Shown here: positions 53,600 through 64,000 of the stretch, one piece after another
Numbering within the stretch: the first letter of the stretch is position 1
Layout of the letters: each line of letters begins with the position of its first letter
Source: Parasponia andersonii
Taxonomy: Eukaryota > Streptophyta > Magnoliopsida > Rosales > Cannabaceae
Assembly (NCBI GenBank): GCA_002914805.1
Contig: JXTB01000083.1
Span: 209,469 to 273,468, forward strand
Length of the DNA: 64,000 nt
Direction: 5' to 3'
The notes under the pieces: generated by a model
The model's input: only the letters and a program-made list of their open reading frames with translations
What the model was told of the DNA's origin: nothing
Database searches by the model: none
Position numbers and translations under genes: made by a program

Positions 53600-55100
53600 G
53601 GGATAATTTCATTATTATCCCGTGCACTTCGAGTGAGTTGTAGATAAATACACTCATTATTTTTTTCCTCTCCTGTCATTATCATTATCAATTTTGATAC
53701 TCATATGAAAAGATAATAATTAATAACATAATTTTAATTTGAATAAGATATCGAAATTTCGAATCTACTTTTGTCTCCCAAAAATTCCACCTCAATAAAA
53801 ATTTTCAACCAGACCTATTTTTAATCAAAGACATGGTCCAGCGTGGTTGAGTGCTAGCTGTGGTAGGATGTTGTAAGCTGTATTGGGATTTATTAAACAT
53901 GACATGCTAATAAAAGTTAGTTTTGAAATATTTAGCTACTATTTAATATCAGTTAAACTTTTAGGTGGGAATGAAAATCTTGAAGATTCTTATATTTAGT
54001 ATAGGGTATTGACTTTTTTGAAACTCGTGTAAATAGATACATTTGGGCTCACTTTACCGATAAATGGGGTAATGTGAAAATAATCTGAAGTGATGGATTT
54101 CATATGCTATGTAAACTCAAAATTATTTGGTCTCTCACATGATTTCAGAAAAATAACACATAAAATCATATATGACCTAAAGAAGTAACGATTTTAGAAA
54201 ATAACACATAAAATCGTAAATAACCTAAAAGAGTACATGATTTATAGAAAAAAAAAAAAAAAAAAACAAAAAACAACCAAAAAAAAAAAAGAATAAAAAA
54301 AAAAAACCAAAAAAATGGAAAACAACCAAAAAAAGAAAAAAATCCAAAAAAAAAAAAAAAAAAACAAAAAAGAACCAAAAAGGGTTTGAAAAATTTAAAA
54401 ATAATTTAAAAAAAAAAAATTTTTTTTGTGAGAAATTAATATTATTCTTTAAAAAATATGTGTTTATTCATTATTTAAAAAGGGTCCAAAAAATGATTAT
54501 TTCAATTATTTTGGAAAAAAATACAAAAAATCAGTACATTTCCATATCCAACCAAACACAGTTTCCTAGCATTCCTGAAAATTATGAAAAAAATTCTAGT
54601 GCAAAATCAAATATAATTATTAAAGTTTCCGGATAATCAGATTACCTTCCTTAGCTTTTCATTAATCTGAAAACTTGTAACTCTCCGTACCAAATAAGAG
54701 TATTAGTAGACAGTGTAAAGACTTAATTTTTTTTTTTTACTATATGTTTAAACCATACAAATGGAAAATTTATTTAAAACTATACCACATTATATATAGG
54801 CATCCTTAGCAATGTTCTTTCTATTTTAGCCTTCAATTTTTCATGACCGTTTCATTTGACGTGTAACCTTCAAAATGTTCGTAACTCTAAAATAAGCTTT
54901 TATATCCTTTTGAATAATTTTATTATAAATCATGAGTCCAAAGCAAAGGGAAAAAGTTTATAATTTTTGTAACATAGTGGGACATTTAAAAGTTTATATG
55001 TCAAAAGTGAGACAAAAATATTGTTATGGCGCCGAGTTTGAGTCATTATGGTGCCAAAAATAATATCGATTCCTAAATTCGGGGCAAGAATGAAAACAAC
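53600..55100. other. AT-rich spacer with an A-rich low-complexity tract
   Basis: 54248-54420 is nearly all A with scattered C and G (AAAAACCAAAA-type). The open frames there come from low complexity. A near-duplicate of the motif ATTTTAGAAAATAACACATA lies before it (54140-54220). No gene. Confidence 0.6.
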
Positions 55101-55119
55101 ACTTTTTATAATTTATAGC

Positions 55120-55267
55120 CGACAGGAAACGATGTCGTTTCTTAGTTGCCGCTCAACTCAAAGCTATAAAACTAGGGTTTTGCGTTGCCTCGTCCCTCAT
55201 AATCTATAACTGGTCGCTTTGAGTTTGCGTGCGTGCGGAGCCGGAGCCAGAGCCGGAGCGGAAGAAG
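55120..55267 (+). promoter_or_regulatory. Promoter and leader of the eS29 gene
   Basis: Contains AAACGATGTCGTTT (55127-55140), a TATA-like TATAAA at 55165-55170, and ACTAGGGTTTT (55171-55181), which differs at one base from the telo-box typical of plant ribosomal protein promoters. A GAGCCG repeat (55238-55260) lies just before the ATG. Confidence 0.6.
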
Positions 55268-56526
<1,259 letters not shown>

Positions 56527-56875
56527 AGAGTGAGTAGGCCTAAGCTCCAGGCTGCCATACATGGAGTGGAGCTAAAATGGAGAACTTTTAGCCATTTTTC
56601 TACCTTTGCTTTGATAGTTATTATCTTCTTATTCTCATCGAACAAAATGACTTGTGCCAACTGTTTGTTTTGTGAATTTTGACATTGCTATTGTTTCCTC
56701 ATCTGGTGTTTGCTAGCTGGTCCAATGCGAGGATCATCTAGTAGATCACCGTATTTGGAGATGTGACGGCTATTTTGATTGTTATATCCTCTAGTGAAAG
56801 ATTTCGTAGTTACTTTTAATTGGAATGAAAATATTTCGTATTTATATCCTAACCAGAATTCATTATATGTATCGG
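56527..56875 (+). other. 3'-UTR and flank of the eS29 gene
   Basis: Includes the probable 3'-UTR and a TTGTTATATCC stretch. No other feature recognised. Confidence 0.5.
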
Positions 56876-57572
56876 CGTCTTTTGACCTCTTGACACCTAA
56901 TCAACCAGCTAGATGGGAGACATTAACTTGGAGATTATAATCTGGTGGTTATCGTATTTTAAGACTACGAGCTCCAGAACTGAGGTTGGCTAACGATACC
57001 TGAAAAAAATATATATATAAATATGTATCTAACTGACGCAGCTAGATCTGAAAACCAAAACTCAGATTACACCATTCATTCATTTGAAACCGTCGTCAAA
57101 CTATCCCTAGCAAAGATATGTTGAAATTTTGCATACAGTTCAACTGACGGCCACTAGAAGGCATGCATATCCACCAAGGCGGAGGAAAAAAAAAAATTAC
57201 AAGAAAAAAGTTATGGAAATAAAAAGAAGAAAAACAAAATACTTTTCCTTAAAGTTTATAAAACTTTATTTTCATATTTCTAATTTTATTAATTAATGTG
57301 TCAAATCAAATCAAATTTTCACACTTTCTGAAAAAAATAAAATTATCGTTTTTTACTTCAATCTAAATAAAGAGAAAAGAGAATGTTAGAAATTTTTTTT
57401 CTCTTTCCAAAAAATCCAAATTCTAATCGAAGCCTAAGTAAGCAATAATTTGCATTTAGAGAAACGAACACGTCGCCGCGAGAAATTGCGGAGTTTCACA
57501 ATTATTTGGACTAACAAAAATAGCTGCTCCGATAGAATTCGGGTGTAATTTTTGCCCCATACGAATTTGAGA

Positions 57573-57619
57573 CTACCCAGCTACCTTTTGTATGTCAAAA
57601 TCCTCAGTATCCACTTTTG
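57573..57619 (-). pseudogene. Copy of the isomerase gene's last-exon end, 1
   Basis: The minus strand encodes KVDTEDFDIQKVAG-stop, i.e. the true C-terminal tail with five codons (KGFVR) replaced by one (Q). A second copy of this piece lies at 57789-57835. No upstream exons accompany it. Confidence 0.8.
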
Positions 57620-57788
57620 ACCTGGACACGTAACCAACCATTTCAATGATAGATAGGAGTCATTAACTTGGAGAGTGGAGATGATAATCTAGTGATCATC
57701 GTATGAGAGAGAGAGAGAGAGAGCCACTAACAAGAAAAGTCTCTCCGATAGAAGTCGGGTGTAATTTTTGCCCCATACGAATTTGAGA

Positions 57789-57835
57789 CTACCCAGCTAC
57801 CTTTTGTATGTCAAAATCCTCAGTATCCACTTTTG
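57789..57835 (-). pseudogene. Copy of the isomerase gene's last-exon end, 2
   Basis: Same tail as at 57573-57619, 216 bases downstream, with the same small in-frame loss. Confidence 0.8.
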
Positions 57836-57969
57836 ACCTGGACACGTAACCAACCATTTCAATGATAGATAGGAGTCATTAACTTGGAGAGTGGAGATGA
57901 TAATCTAGTGATCATCGTATTTGTAAGACTACGAACTCCATAAGGCTAACAATATCCCAAATATTTATC

Positions 57970-58220
57970 AGGGCACCGATCTAATAGGTTTTTTTTTTCC
58001 CCCCTAAATCGTAGATATTGTTTTATCCAATTAAAATTCATCAAGAAAATCTTTTCATAGTAAAAATCAGAGGGAGAAAAATATTAAATATTAAATATTT
58101 ATTTATTTATTATTTATTTTTCCTAACTACCAAATTATTATAACAGTTAAATTATGAACTAAATGCTAAAAAAATTAACTATAGATAGATAGGTTAGAAA
58201 AAAAAAAAACTTGGGAACCA
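57970..58220. mobile_element. Probable MITE copy inside the tandem unit
   Basis: The left end GGGCACCGATCTAATAGG resembles the TIR of the element at 41991 (GGACACCAATCTAGTAGG). The right end AAAAACTTGGGAACCA with TA repeats after it is a decayed counterpart. Its absence from unit 1 of the surrounding tandem duplication shows it inserted after duplication or was lost from one unit. Confidence 0.55.
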
Positions 58221-58516
58221 TATATATATATATTGTATATTTTTATATGTAACTGACGCAGCTTGATCTGAAAACCAAAACCCGGGTTACATCATTCATT
58301 CATTCATTCATTTGAAACTGACATCAAACCAGCCGTAACAAAGATATATTGAAATTTTGCATTAGAAGGCAAATTCGTATCCACCAAGAAACTAGGTAAT
58401 CAGTAACAAACATGGCGCAAGAAAATGCAGAATCTCACAATTATTTGGACAAATAGAAATTGCTGCTCAGATAAAATTCGGGTGTAATTTCGCCCTCGCC
58501 CCATAAGGATTTCAGA

Positions 58517-60008
58517 CTACCCAGCTACCTTTCGTACAAAACCCTTTATGTCAAAATCCTCAGCATCCACTTTTGTTATGACACCCTGCTTGGAGAAAGC
58601 AAAATCGTTAAGACTGAAACACGACCAAGACTCCATGTACCAGTTTTCTATATACATAAAGTATGGGTTAAAGAACTAGAGCTCCGACCTTCTCCGTTAT
58701 GATTCCAGTAATTAAATTAGCAGGTGTAACATCAAAAGCAGGGTTCCAAACAGATATTCCAGATGCAGCAATTTGTTCTCCTAGTCCTCCTCGCGAGTTC
58801 AGTAGTTCCTTTGGGGATCTTTCTTCTATCACAATTTCTTTTCCAGACGAAAGAGATAAGTCGATGGAAGTCAGCGGCGCAGCCACAAAAAATGGAACAT
58901 TGTGATGCTTTGCAATCAAAGCGAGACTGTAGGTTCCAATCTTGTTGGCAGTATCACCTGAATTCAGTGAATACATCAGCTGAATAAAAACTTGCGTTAA
59001 TCAACTTTAAAAGCAGATCGATCATTGAATTTCTCCGATTACCATTTGCAGCTACACGGTCTGCTCCAACAACAACAGCATTCACACGTCCATCTTTCAT
59101 CAATGCTGCTGCGGCAGAATCTGCTATAAGAGTGGCTGGTATTTTCTCATGCACCAACTCAAAAGCTGTAAGTCTAGATCCCTGCAATTGGTTAAGTATA
59201 TTAACTTTTACAAATGCCTAAGTAACGTATGTAATACTACAAAATTGAGGCAAATAAGTAAGAAGGAAAAACAATCTCAACTCCCTGTTAAAAGAAAACA
59301 CCATACGCTGACAGTAGGAAAATTATTATGCAAGCTATGATAACTAGAACTTTAAACAACTGCAGAGCAAATATTAACTTGGTTGAAAGGACGTGTTTCT
59401 GTGCAGTAGGCCTTTTCCAACACCCCTTCTGTATGAAGTGCGCGGATTACACCAAGGGCCGTACCAAATCCAGCAGTTGCAAGACTGGCAAAACAAAACA
59501 TATTACAGTTAAAAGAAAACAATTAAAAAGAATTAGCTTGCAGACCCAAAAAGAGCACGATACATAACAGAAAACGGAAGACGTAAAGAAAAAATCTTCA
59601 AAATAGAAATCCAGGATATTTAGATACCTGCCAGTGTTGCAATGGGTCAATACAGAAAGCTTTTTAGGGTCGTTGATCTGCTGATGAAGAATAAAATTTG
59701 CTCCGAATGAGCCGATAGCCTTATTCGAAGCAACATCATCTTCAAGCATAATCTCAGCAGCGTCTACATACGCCTATAGAACACATAAACTTGCAGTAAG
59801 GTGTGAATCACAACACAACATAAACAGTTTCTTCGGCCAAAATCAAAGAGATTTAGCAAAACCAGCTTGAACAACAATCCAGAAATATCATACTTGAAAA
59901 ACACTTTTGGCTTCTGAAGCAGTAGCAGCCGCATTTGATATCACTTCTTTAAGTTTTGTCGCAGCATCCGAAAGATTGACAGCAGTTGGCCGGCTGAAAA
60001 AACATTGT

Positions 60009-60048
<40 letters not shown>

Positions 60049-60686
60049 GAAGTTTAAAGAGCACTAATTGAGCAACAAATTTAGCACCTGGAGACAAGAT
60101 AATCCAATTTCATGGTAAGGTAAGAAACGGCATCGTTGATGGTCTCATCAAAACCCTCCAAGTTAGAAACTTCAACTGCGAGAGAAAGGGCCGCTGCTAT
60201 TGCAATAGCAGGGGCACCCCGGACCACCATATCCTTTATGGCATGCCTGACAATTGTATAAAAATAACTCCAAAGTGGTCCAACTAAAATAACGTTAATC
60301 AACAATTGCAAAATCAGTACTTAATATAACAAGCAGTAGCAGTAATATAGATATAGTTTTGAAGTTAAATTTTGACACAACCCATAAATATTTACCAAAA
60401 TTTAATAAGCTATTTCAGAAGATAAAATACAGCATATGCGGATGTAATATTTACCATCCATCAGTGGCGTCCCTAATATCCAAGTAAATAGTTTCAAGAG
60501 GGAGCTTTCTCTGTTGAACAACGCACATCCAAGGAATGAAGCCATGTGATGTGAAGCTAAACTTGTCACAATTGGAATGAAAAAGTAAATAATAATACTA
60601 AAAAATGGGGTTACCTGATCGAGTAGCTGAAGCGAGCCACGGTTATAGGATATAGATTGGAGGGTGTTGTCCGCTGCAGGCGCCAT
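58517..60686 (-). CDS. MTI1: Methylthioribose-1-phosphate isomerase
   Basis: Converts 5-methylthioribose-1-phosphate to methylthioribulose-1-phosphate in the methionine (Yang) salvage cycle; a cytosolic, eIF2B-alpha-like fold (MtnA family). Nine exons, read leftwards: 60686-60615, 60510-60455, 60246-60088, 59993-59894, 59773-59628, 59484-59379, 59181-59043, 58957-58689 and 58585-58517. They total 1116 bases, 371 residues, close to other plant MtnA proteins, and all junctions are in phase. The RGAPAI phosphate-binding motif lies at residues 52-57, the catalytic Cys in THCNTG (174), and the catalytic Asp in [11 protein letters not shown] (254). The C-terminus ends GFVRKVAG. The gene is intact. 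Its last exon and 3' flank have been duplicated in tandem downstream. Confidence 0.97.
60030..60046. repeat. Poly-A run in an intron of the isomerase gene
   Basis: A 28-30-base run of A (about 60017-60046) in intron 3, read as poly-T on the coding strand just upstream of the exon 4 acceptor. Confidence 0.7.
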
Positions 60687-60689
60687 CAG

Positions 60690-60980
60690 ATTAGGGACCT
60701 AAATCCAGCTCAACCCTCCTCCAACGACGACGTTTCGGCAGCCGAAGTAAAGAGGAAGAAAGAAGACGACGACGATGATGATGATGATGATGAGGCAGAG
60801 AATAAGAATAAGAATAAGAATAAAGGGGTTATCGAGAGGAGAGGAGCTGCCCTTGTTTTGTTTTTGTTTTATTTTTTTATTTTTACCTCCCGTTGCCCTC
60901 GGCTGTCACTGTCACTATCAGAGACTGAGACTAGAGAGTCTCGAGTGGACAGTAGTCCCACTGGCACCAACCACTGAGGC
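60690..60980 (-). promoter_or_regulatory. Upstream region of the isomerase gene with microsatellites
   Basis: Holds (GAT)n at about 60770-60792 and (AATAAG)n at 60797-60825. AACGACGACGTTTCGG lies at 60723-60738. The plus-strand frame through it (60657-60977) is an artefact of these repeats: it begins inside the isomerase exon on the other strand. Confidence 0.5.
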
Positions 60981-61347
60981 ATCAGACTTAGCAACAGAAA
61001 TTTTATTAAATATGCTCCCTACTATGCCTAATAACACCTGTATGCTCCACCAAACAATTATTTCAAAAAGGTTAAATTGTACTTTTTCCAACTTTTGCCT
61101 CTAAAACTTTTTTTTATCGCATAAATTCTCCCTATATAATTCATTTGTTACAAAGTTACTCTTTCTGTCAAAATCCATATGGTGACTATTTTTGTAATTT
61201 TACTTTGATTCATTCGTTAAAAAAAATTAAATCACTAAAAATTTTATTTCAATAAAAAACAACAACTCTCTTCTTACTATCTTTTCCCCCTCCTCTTCCT
61301 TCTCTTGACAGAATCCGATCAACAACCGTGATTACCAACATTTTGAA

Positions 61348-61380
<33 letters not shown>

Positions 61381-61984
61381 GAAAAAGAATCAATCTTCTT
61401 ATTCCTCTCCCACACATAACCAACTCAGTTCTTCTACCATGATCAATCATGACTAGAAAAATATTCCTGGGTGAAACACACATTTCTTCACAAATAAAAT
61501 TATCAAGACAAAATATAGATGAGAAAAGAAAATATATCAGCAGGACAAGATCTGGGCTAAGCAACGTTGCTGTGCAAAGATGAGGAAAATCTTATCATCA
61601 ACCTTGTTTACATATTTTATCTATTAACAAAATAATATCAATTTTGCATAAACTAATTAATCTATCAACTTGACTGAAGCCATAAATCAATGATACCCAA
61701 AATAAATCAAATCATGACCTTGAAGTTACAGCCTAAAAAAAAAACAAAAAAAAAACCCATCAAAATGGAAAACATTTCACCCAAATTACAAACTAGAGTC
61801 AAATACCTAGATTTCAACCATTGTTTAGCGATTTTGACAGTCTTAACTCAAACACCTTATAAATCTTGGAAGTTGCGATGGCATTGTGCAGTCTTTTTTT
61901 TTTTTTTTTTACATCACAGAGTGCACATGGAAGGAAATAAAACTTTTGCACCTAATTTCCTGATGAGTTATTTATAATGGAGAA
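60981..61984. other. AT-rich intergenic DNA with an (AAT)n microsatellite
   Basis: (AAT)n at 61348-61379. No coding frame or structured repeat otherwise recognised. Confidence 0.5.
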
Positions 61985-62713
61985 ATAAGGATAACAACAT
62001 TAAAATACATAATTTTTAATTTTTGATTTTTAACAAAATAATATCTTTATTTTTATTTTTACAAATTAATATCTAATAATTAAAATTCTTGTAAATTAAT
62101 ACTCTAATATTTGAAATTCCTACAAATTTATAACATTAATGCCCAATTAATTGATTTTAATAATAAAATAATAATAATATTCATCATCAACTTAATTAAA
62201 ACTTATTAAATAATAATAAAATTTTTAAAAAATATTTGTAGTTAGTTTATTTCACTTTTTATTTAGAAAAGAAAAATAAAAAATTAGATCTAGTGGTAAA
62301 AATAATTAATTGTAAAAAGAAAAAAGAAACATAAGAGGTAAAAATAAATGTGTTTTTTTAGTAATTAACCAAAAAAAAGTAGTCATAAAATAATTTTCGA
62401 TAATATACTAATATTTAAACATTTTTAAAAGGTTAATGAGAGATGTTTGTATCTTTTAATTTGTTCAAAATATAAATATACAAAGAAAACAAAAATTGAG
62501 GATATTAATTTACAGAAATCGTAAATATCATTGATTTGTAGAATTCAAAAGTGAGAATATTAATTTGCAAACAATTATAAATGTGAAAGTATTAATGTGA
62601 ATGTATTAATTTACAAAGTTTAGAAAATGTGGTTATTAATTTGAAGAAGTTTAAAAAATAGGATATTTTTTGCAAAAAAAGTAAAAAATGAGAGTATTCT
62701 TTCATGATTAACC
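61985..62713. mobile_element. Fold-back element with sub-repeated AT-rich arms
   Basis: The left arm (AATACATAATTTTTAATTTT ... ACAAATTAATATCTAATAAT) is matched in inverse by the right arm (ATTAATTTGAAGAAGTTT ... AAAAAATGAGAGTATTCTTT). Within each arm a word of the type ACAAATTAATA repeats about every 30-40 bases. About 730 bp; no coding capacity. Typical of Mutator-like fold-back MITEs, but no target duplication was found. Confidence 0.55.
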
Positions 62714-63759
62714 CAGGGAAATAAAGAAAGAAAAAAAATAAGAGAATTTTAGGTTAATAGTTGGACTGTGCCTAGCACAGAAAAGAAGAAGAGAGAGGCA
62801 ATGAAAATGGAAAGAGAAAGTAGGAAGAAATAATTTTTTTATTATTTTGTGAATTTAACTTAAATTTTAATAAATTAATAAAAAAATTATAACATAAATG
62901 CCATATCACCTTTTTTCGTCAATTTTATGCACGGATCTTAGCAGAAGGAGGGACTTTGCAACAATTGAATTATTCCAGGGAATTCATGCAACAAAACATA
63001 ATTCGAGGTGCAAAACTCTGCGAAGCCAATAATTCAGAGGGAAATATACAAATTTGTCCTTCCAAAAATATGTGATAAGAAACACTCTCGCGTAGAGATT
63101 ACATCAAGATCCAATCCGTGTTTTTTTTTTTTAATAAATTATATCTTATTTGCGTTAGCGTGAATTTTAAAAATTATATCTAATTCAATCCATACCAAAT
63201 TTTTTAACTAATCTACGGAAGTATTGGATCAATTATTTTTTATTTATATGCACAAACTTAGGTTTTGTTTTTAACAAGTTTAACTCATTACTCATCTTTT
63301 TAGCATTTTTTTCATTTAAAAAAATTTAATATCTTAAATTACAACCAATAGTAAATTTTACAATATATATAAATTATAAAACATNAATAACTTTCAAAGT
63401 AAAAACCATATATAATCTACAAAAATACAGATTTCATTAATTTCATCCATTCTAATCTGTAGCATATATGCATTTTGGAGATTAGATCAAGTTGGATCAT
63501 GTTATTTGAATTGTGCGTATTTTGAATACTCCTATTTTCAAGTCTTGACTAGTAACCATCCTATGGTTAATGGTATAAAAATATCTTGAAATTTAAGATA
63601 TTTGCAAAAATTAACTGATGTTTGATTTTTATAAATAAATATCCTAATATTTTATAAATCTACAAATGTGTGCCCTCAAATAGTTAAAAGACCACTTCTT
63701 TAATTACTTAAAGAAAATTAAAAAAATTCTAAACACTACTCAGCTTTTTATAATTGGGG
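62714..63759. other. AT-rich spacer, with a partial copy of the fold-back arm
   Basis: 63565-63680 resembles the left arm of the preceding element (AAAAATATCTTGAAATTTAA, ATAAATATCCTAATATTTTA, CTACAAATGTGTGCCCTC). An unresolved base lies at 63385. No gene. Confidence 0.4.
63385..63385. other. Unresolved base (N)
   Basis: Single N within AT-rich spacer. Confidence 1.
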
Positions 63760-64000
63760 TTAAAAAAAAGGATAATAAAGAAGAAAACTTGTTGTCATGG
63801 AAGCTTCAGCCAAGTACTTTCCACGCTTTTCAGACTTCACCTGCAAACACAATTGGACCTCCAAACTTTGAGCTCCTCCTAATTTGAGTACTCGGGTAAT
63901 TGGAATGCTCCATTTCCAAAGAGTCGTATTTTGTGTCTTCATCACTTCGTCGTTTTTGTCGATAAAGATGGTGTCGTTTTGCTCGATTGTTTCGATGGCT
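63760..64000 (-). CDS. Open frame running off the right edge, unrecognised
   Basis: On the minus strand an 80-codon frame is open from the window edge to a stop at 63760-63762. It reads through KMDGT-free, mildly hydrophilic sequence including TLWKWSIPITRVLKLGG. A possible splice donor (TGTTTGCAG|GTGAAG, at about 63841) would end an exon after VQLCLQ. I do not recognise the family. It may be a terminal or internal exon of a host gene that lies mostly outside the window, or a chance frame. The base composition is less AT-rich than its flank, which slightly favours an exon. Confidence 0.35.
   Translation of the reverse strand, partial: AIETIEQNDTIFIDKNDEVMKTQNTTLWKWSIPITRVLKLGGAQSLEVQLCLQVKSEKRGKYLAEASMTTSFLLYYPFF

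Larger units (their letters stand above)
57525..57920. repeat. Recent tandem duplication, 216-bp period
   Basis: 57525-57705 and 57741-57920 are almost identical over about 180 bp (GATAGAA at 57531 and 57747 are 216 apart). A (GA)n run and GCCACTAACAAGAAAAG separate them. One of the very few differences is ATTC/AGTC near the start, so this copy event is much younger than the larger duplication around it. Confidence 0.9.
56876..58520. repeat. Tandem duplication of the 3' end and downstream DNA of the isomerase gene
   Basis: Two related units lie side by side. Unit 1 (about 56876-57620) and unit 2 (about 57816 to 58575, with a MITE inserted) both run from a GACATTAACTTGGAGA / GTCATTAACTTGGAGA segment through AACTGACGCAGCTAGATCTG / AACTGACGCAGCTTGATCTG and CACAATTATTTGGAC. 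They end in sequence matching the last exon of the methylthioribose-1-phosphate isomerase gene. The true gene end is at the right edge. A further short tandem copy lies between the units. Confidence 0.75.

Noticed and set aside
54166-54378. Phe-rich 70-codon minus-strand frame resembling a membrane protein
   Set aside because: Low-complexity A-rich DNA read as poly-T; no membrane-protein features beyond Phe runs.
60657-60977. 106-codon plus-strand frame with Asp-rich and Lys/Asn-rich runs
   Set aside because: It starts antisense to exon 1 of the isomerase gene and is kept open by (GAT)n and (AATAAG)n microsatellites.

Overview
The window reads as nuclear DNA of a flowering plant, most likely a eudicot. 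It is AT-rich, its host genes are split by short GT-AG introns, and it carries plant-type Ty3/gypsy and Ty1/copia LTR elements, MITEs, and plant-lineage protein families (ALDH7B, DUF1677, RECQL3). The species cannot be fixed from the sequence. It has two unresolved bases (44328 and 63385).

Positions 1-24,500 are a repeat island without a convincing host gene. From left to right: the 3' end of an LTR element (1-1773); a small non-autonomous copia-like element on the minus strand (2121-4177); a full-length Ty3/gypsy element on the minus strand with matching 5-bp target duplications (4736-11670); a truncated long-LTR gypsy element (12192 to about 16715); and a nested complex (17890-22185) in which one copia-type solo LTR sits inside another LTR-like sequence, flanked by two copies of an RNase H-like block. 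A clear MITE follows at 24481-24989.

Positions 26,600-39,160 are gene space: an ALDH7B4-type aldehyde dehydrogenase (+, 14 coding exons, 508 aa), a DUF1677 protein (-, one exon, 157 aa) and a strictosidine synthase-like protein (+, 6 exons, 367 aa). Positions 39,160-46,250 are again repeats: an old gypsy-type LTR, two or three MITE families, an odd degenerate ACGACA-rich array, and a decayed copy of one exon of the neighbouring helicase gene.

Positions 46,255-60,690 hold a RECQL3-type DNA helicase (-, 19 coding exons, 726 aa), ribosomal protein eS29 (+, 3 exons, 56 aa) and methylthioribose-1-phosphate isomerase (-, 9 exons, 371 aa). The last 3.3 kb is AT-rich, with a fold-back element and an open frame that runs off the right edge.

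The host genes have separate housekeeping roles: aldehyde detoxification and lysine breakdown, DNA repair, translation, and methionine salvage. They do not form a pathway cluster. No previously undescribed system is evident. The most interesting result is that the RECQL3-type gene needs two micro-exons of 8 and 4 nucleotides to rebuild conserved helicase motifs. Other notable points are a GC-AG intron in the ALDH gene and tandem copies of the 3' end of the isomerase gene. Exon boundaries were placed by hand from splice signals, reading phase and family similarity recalled from memory; no alignment or database search was run.
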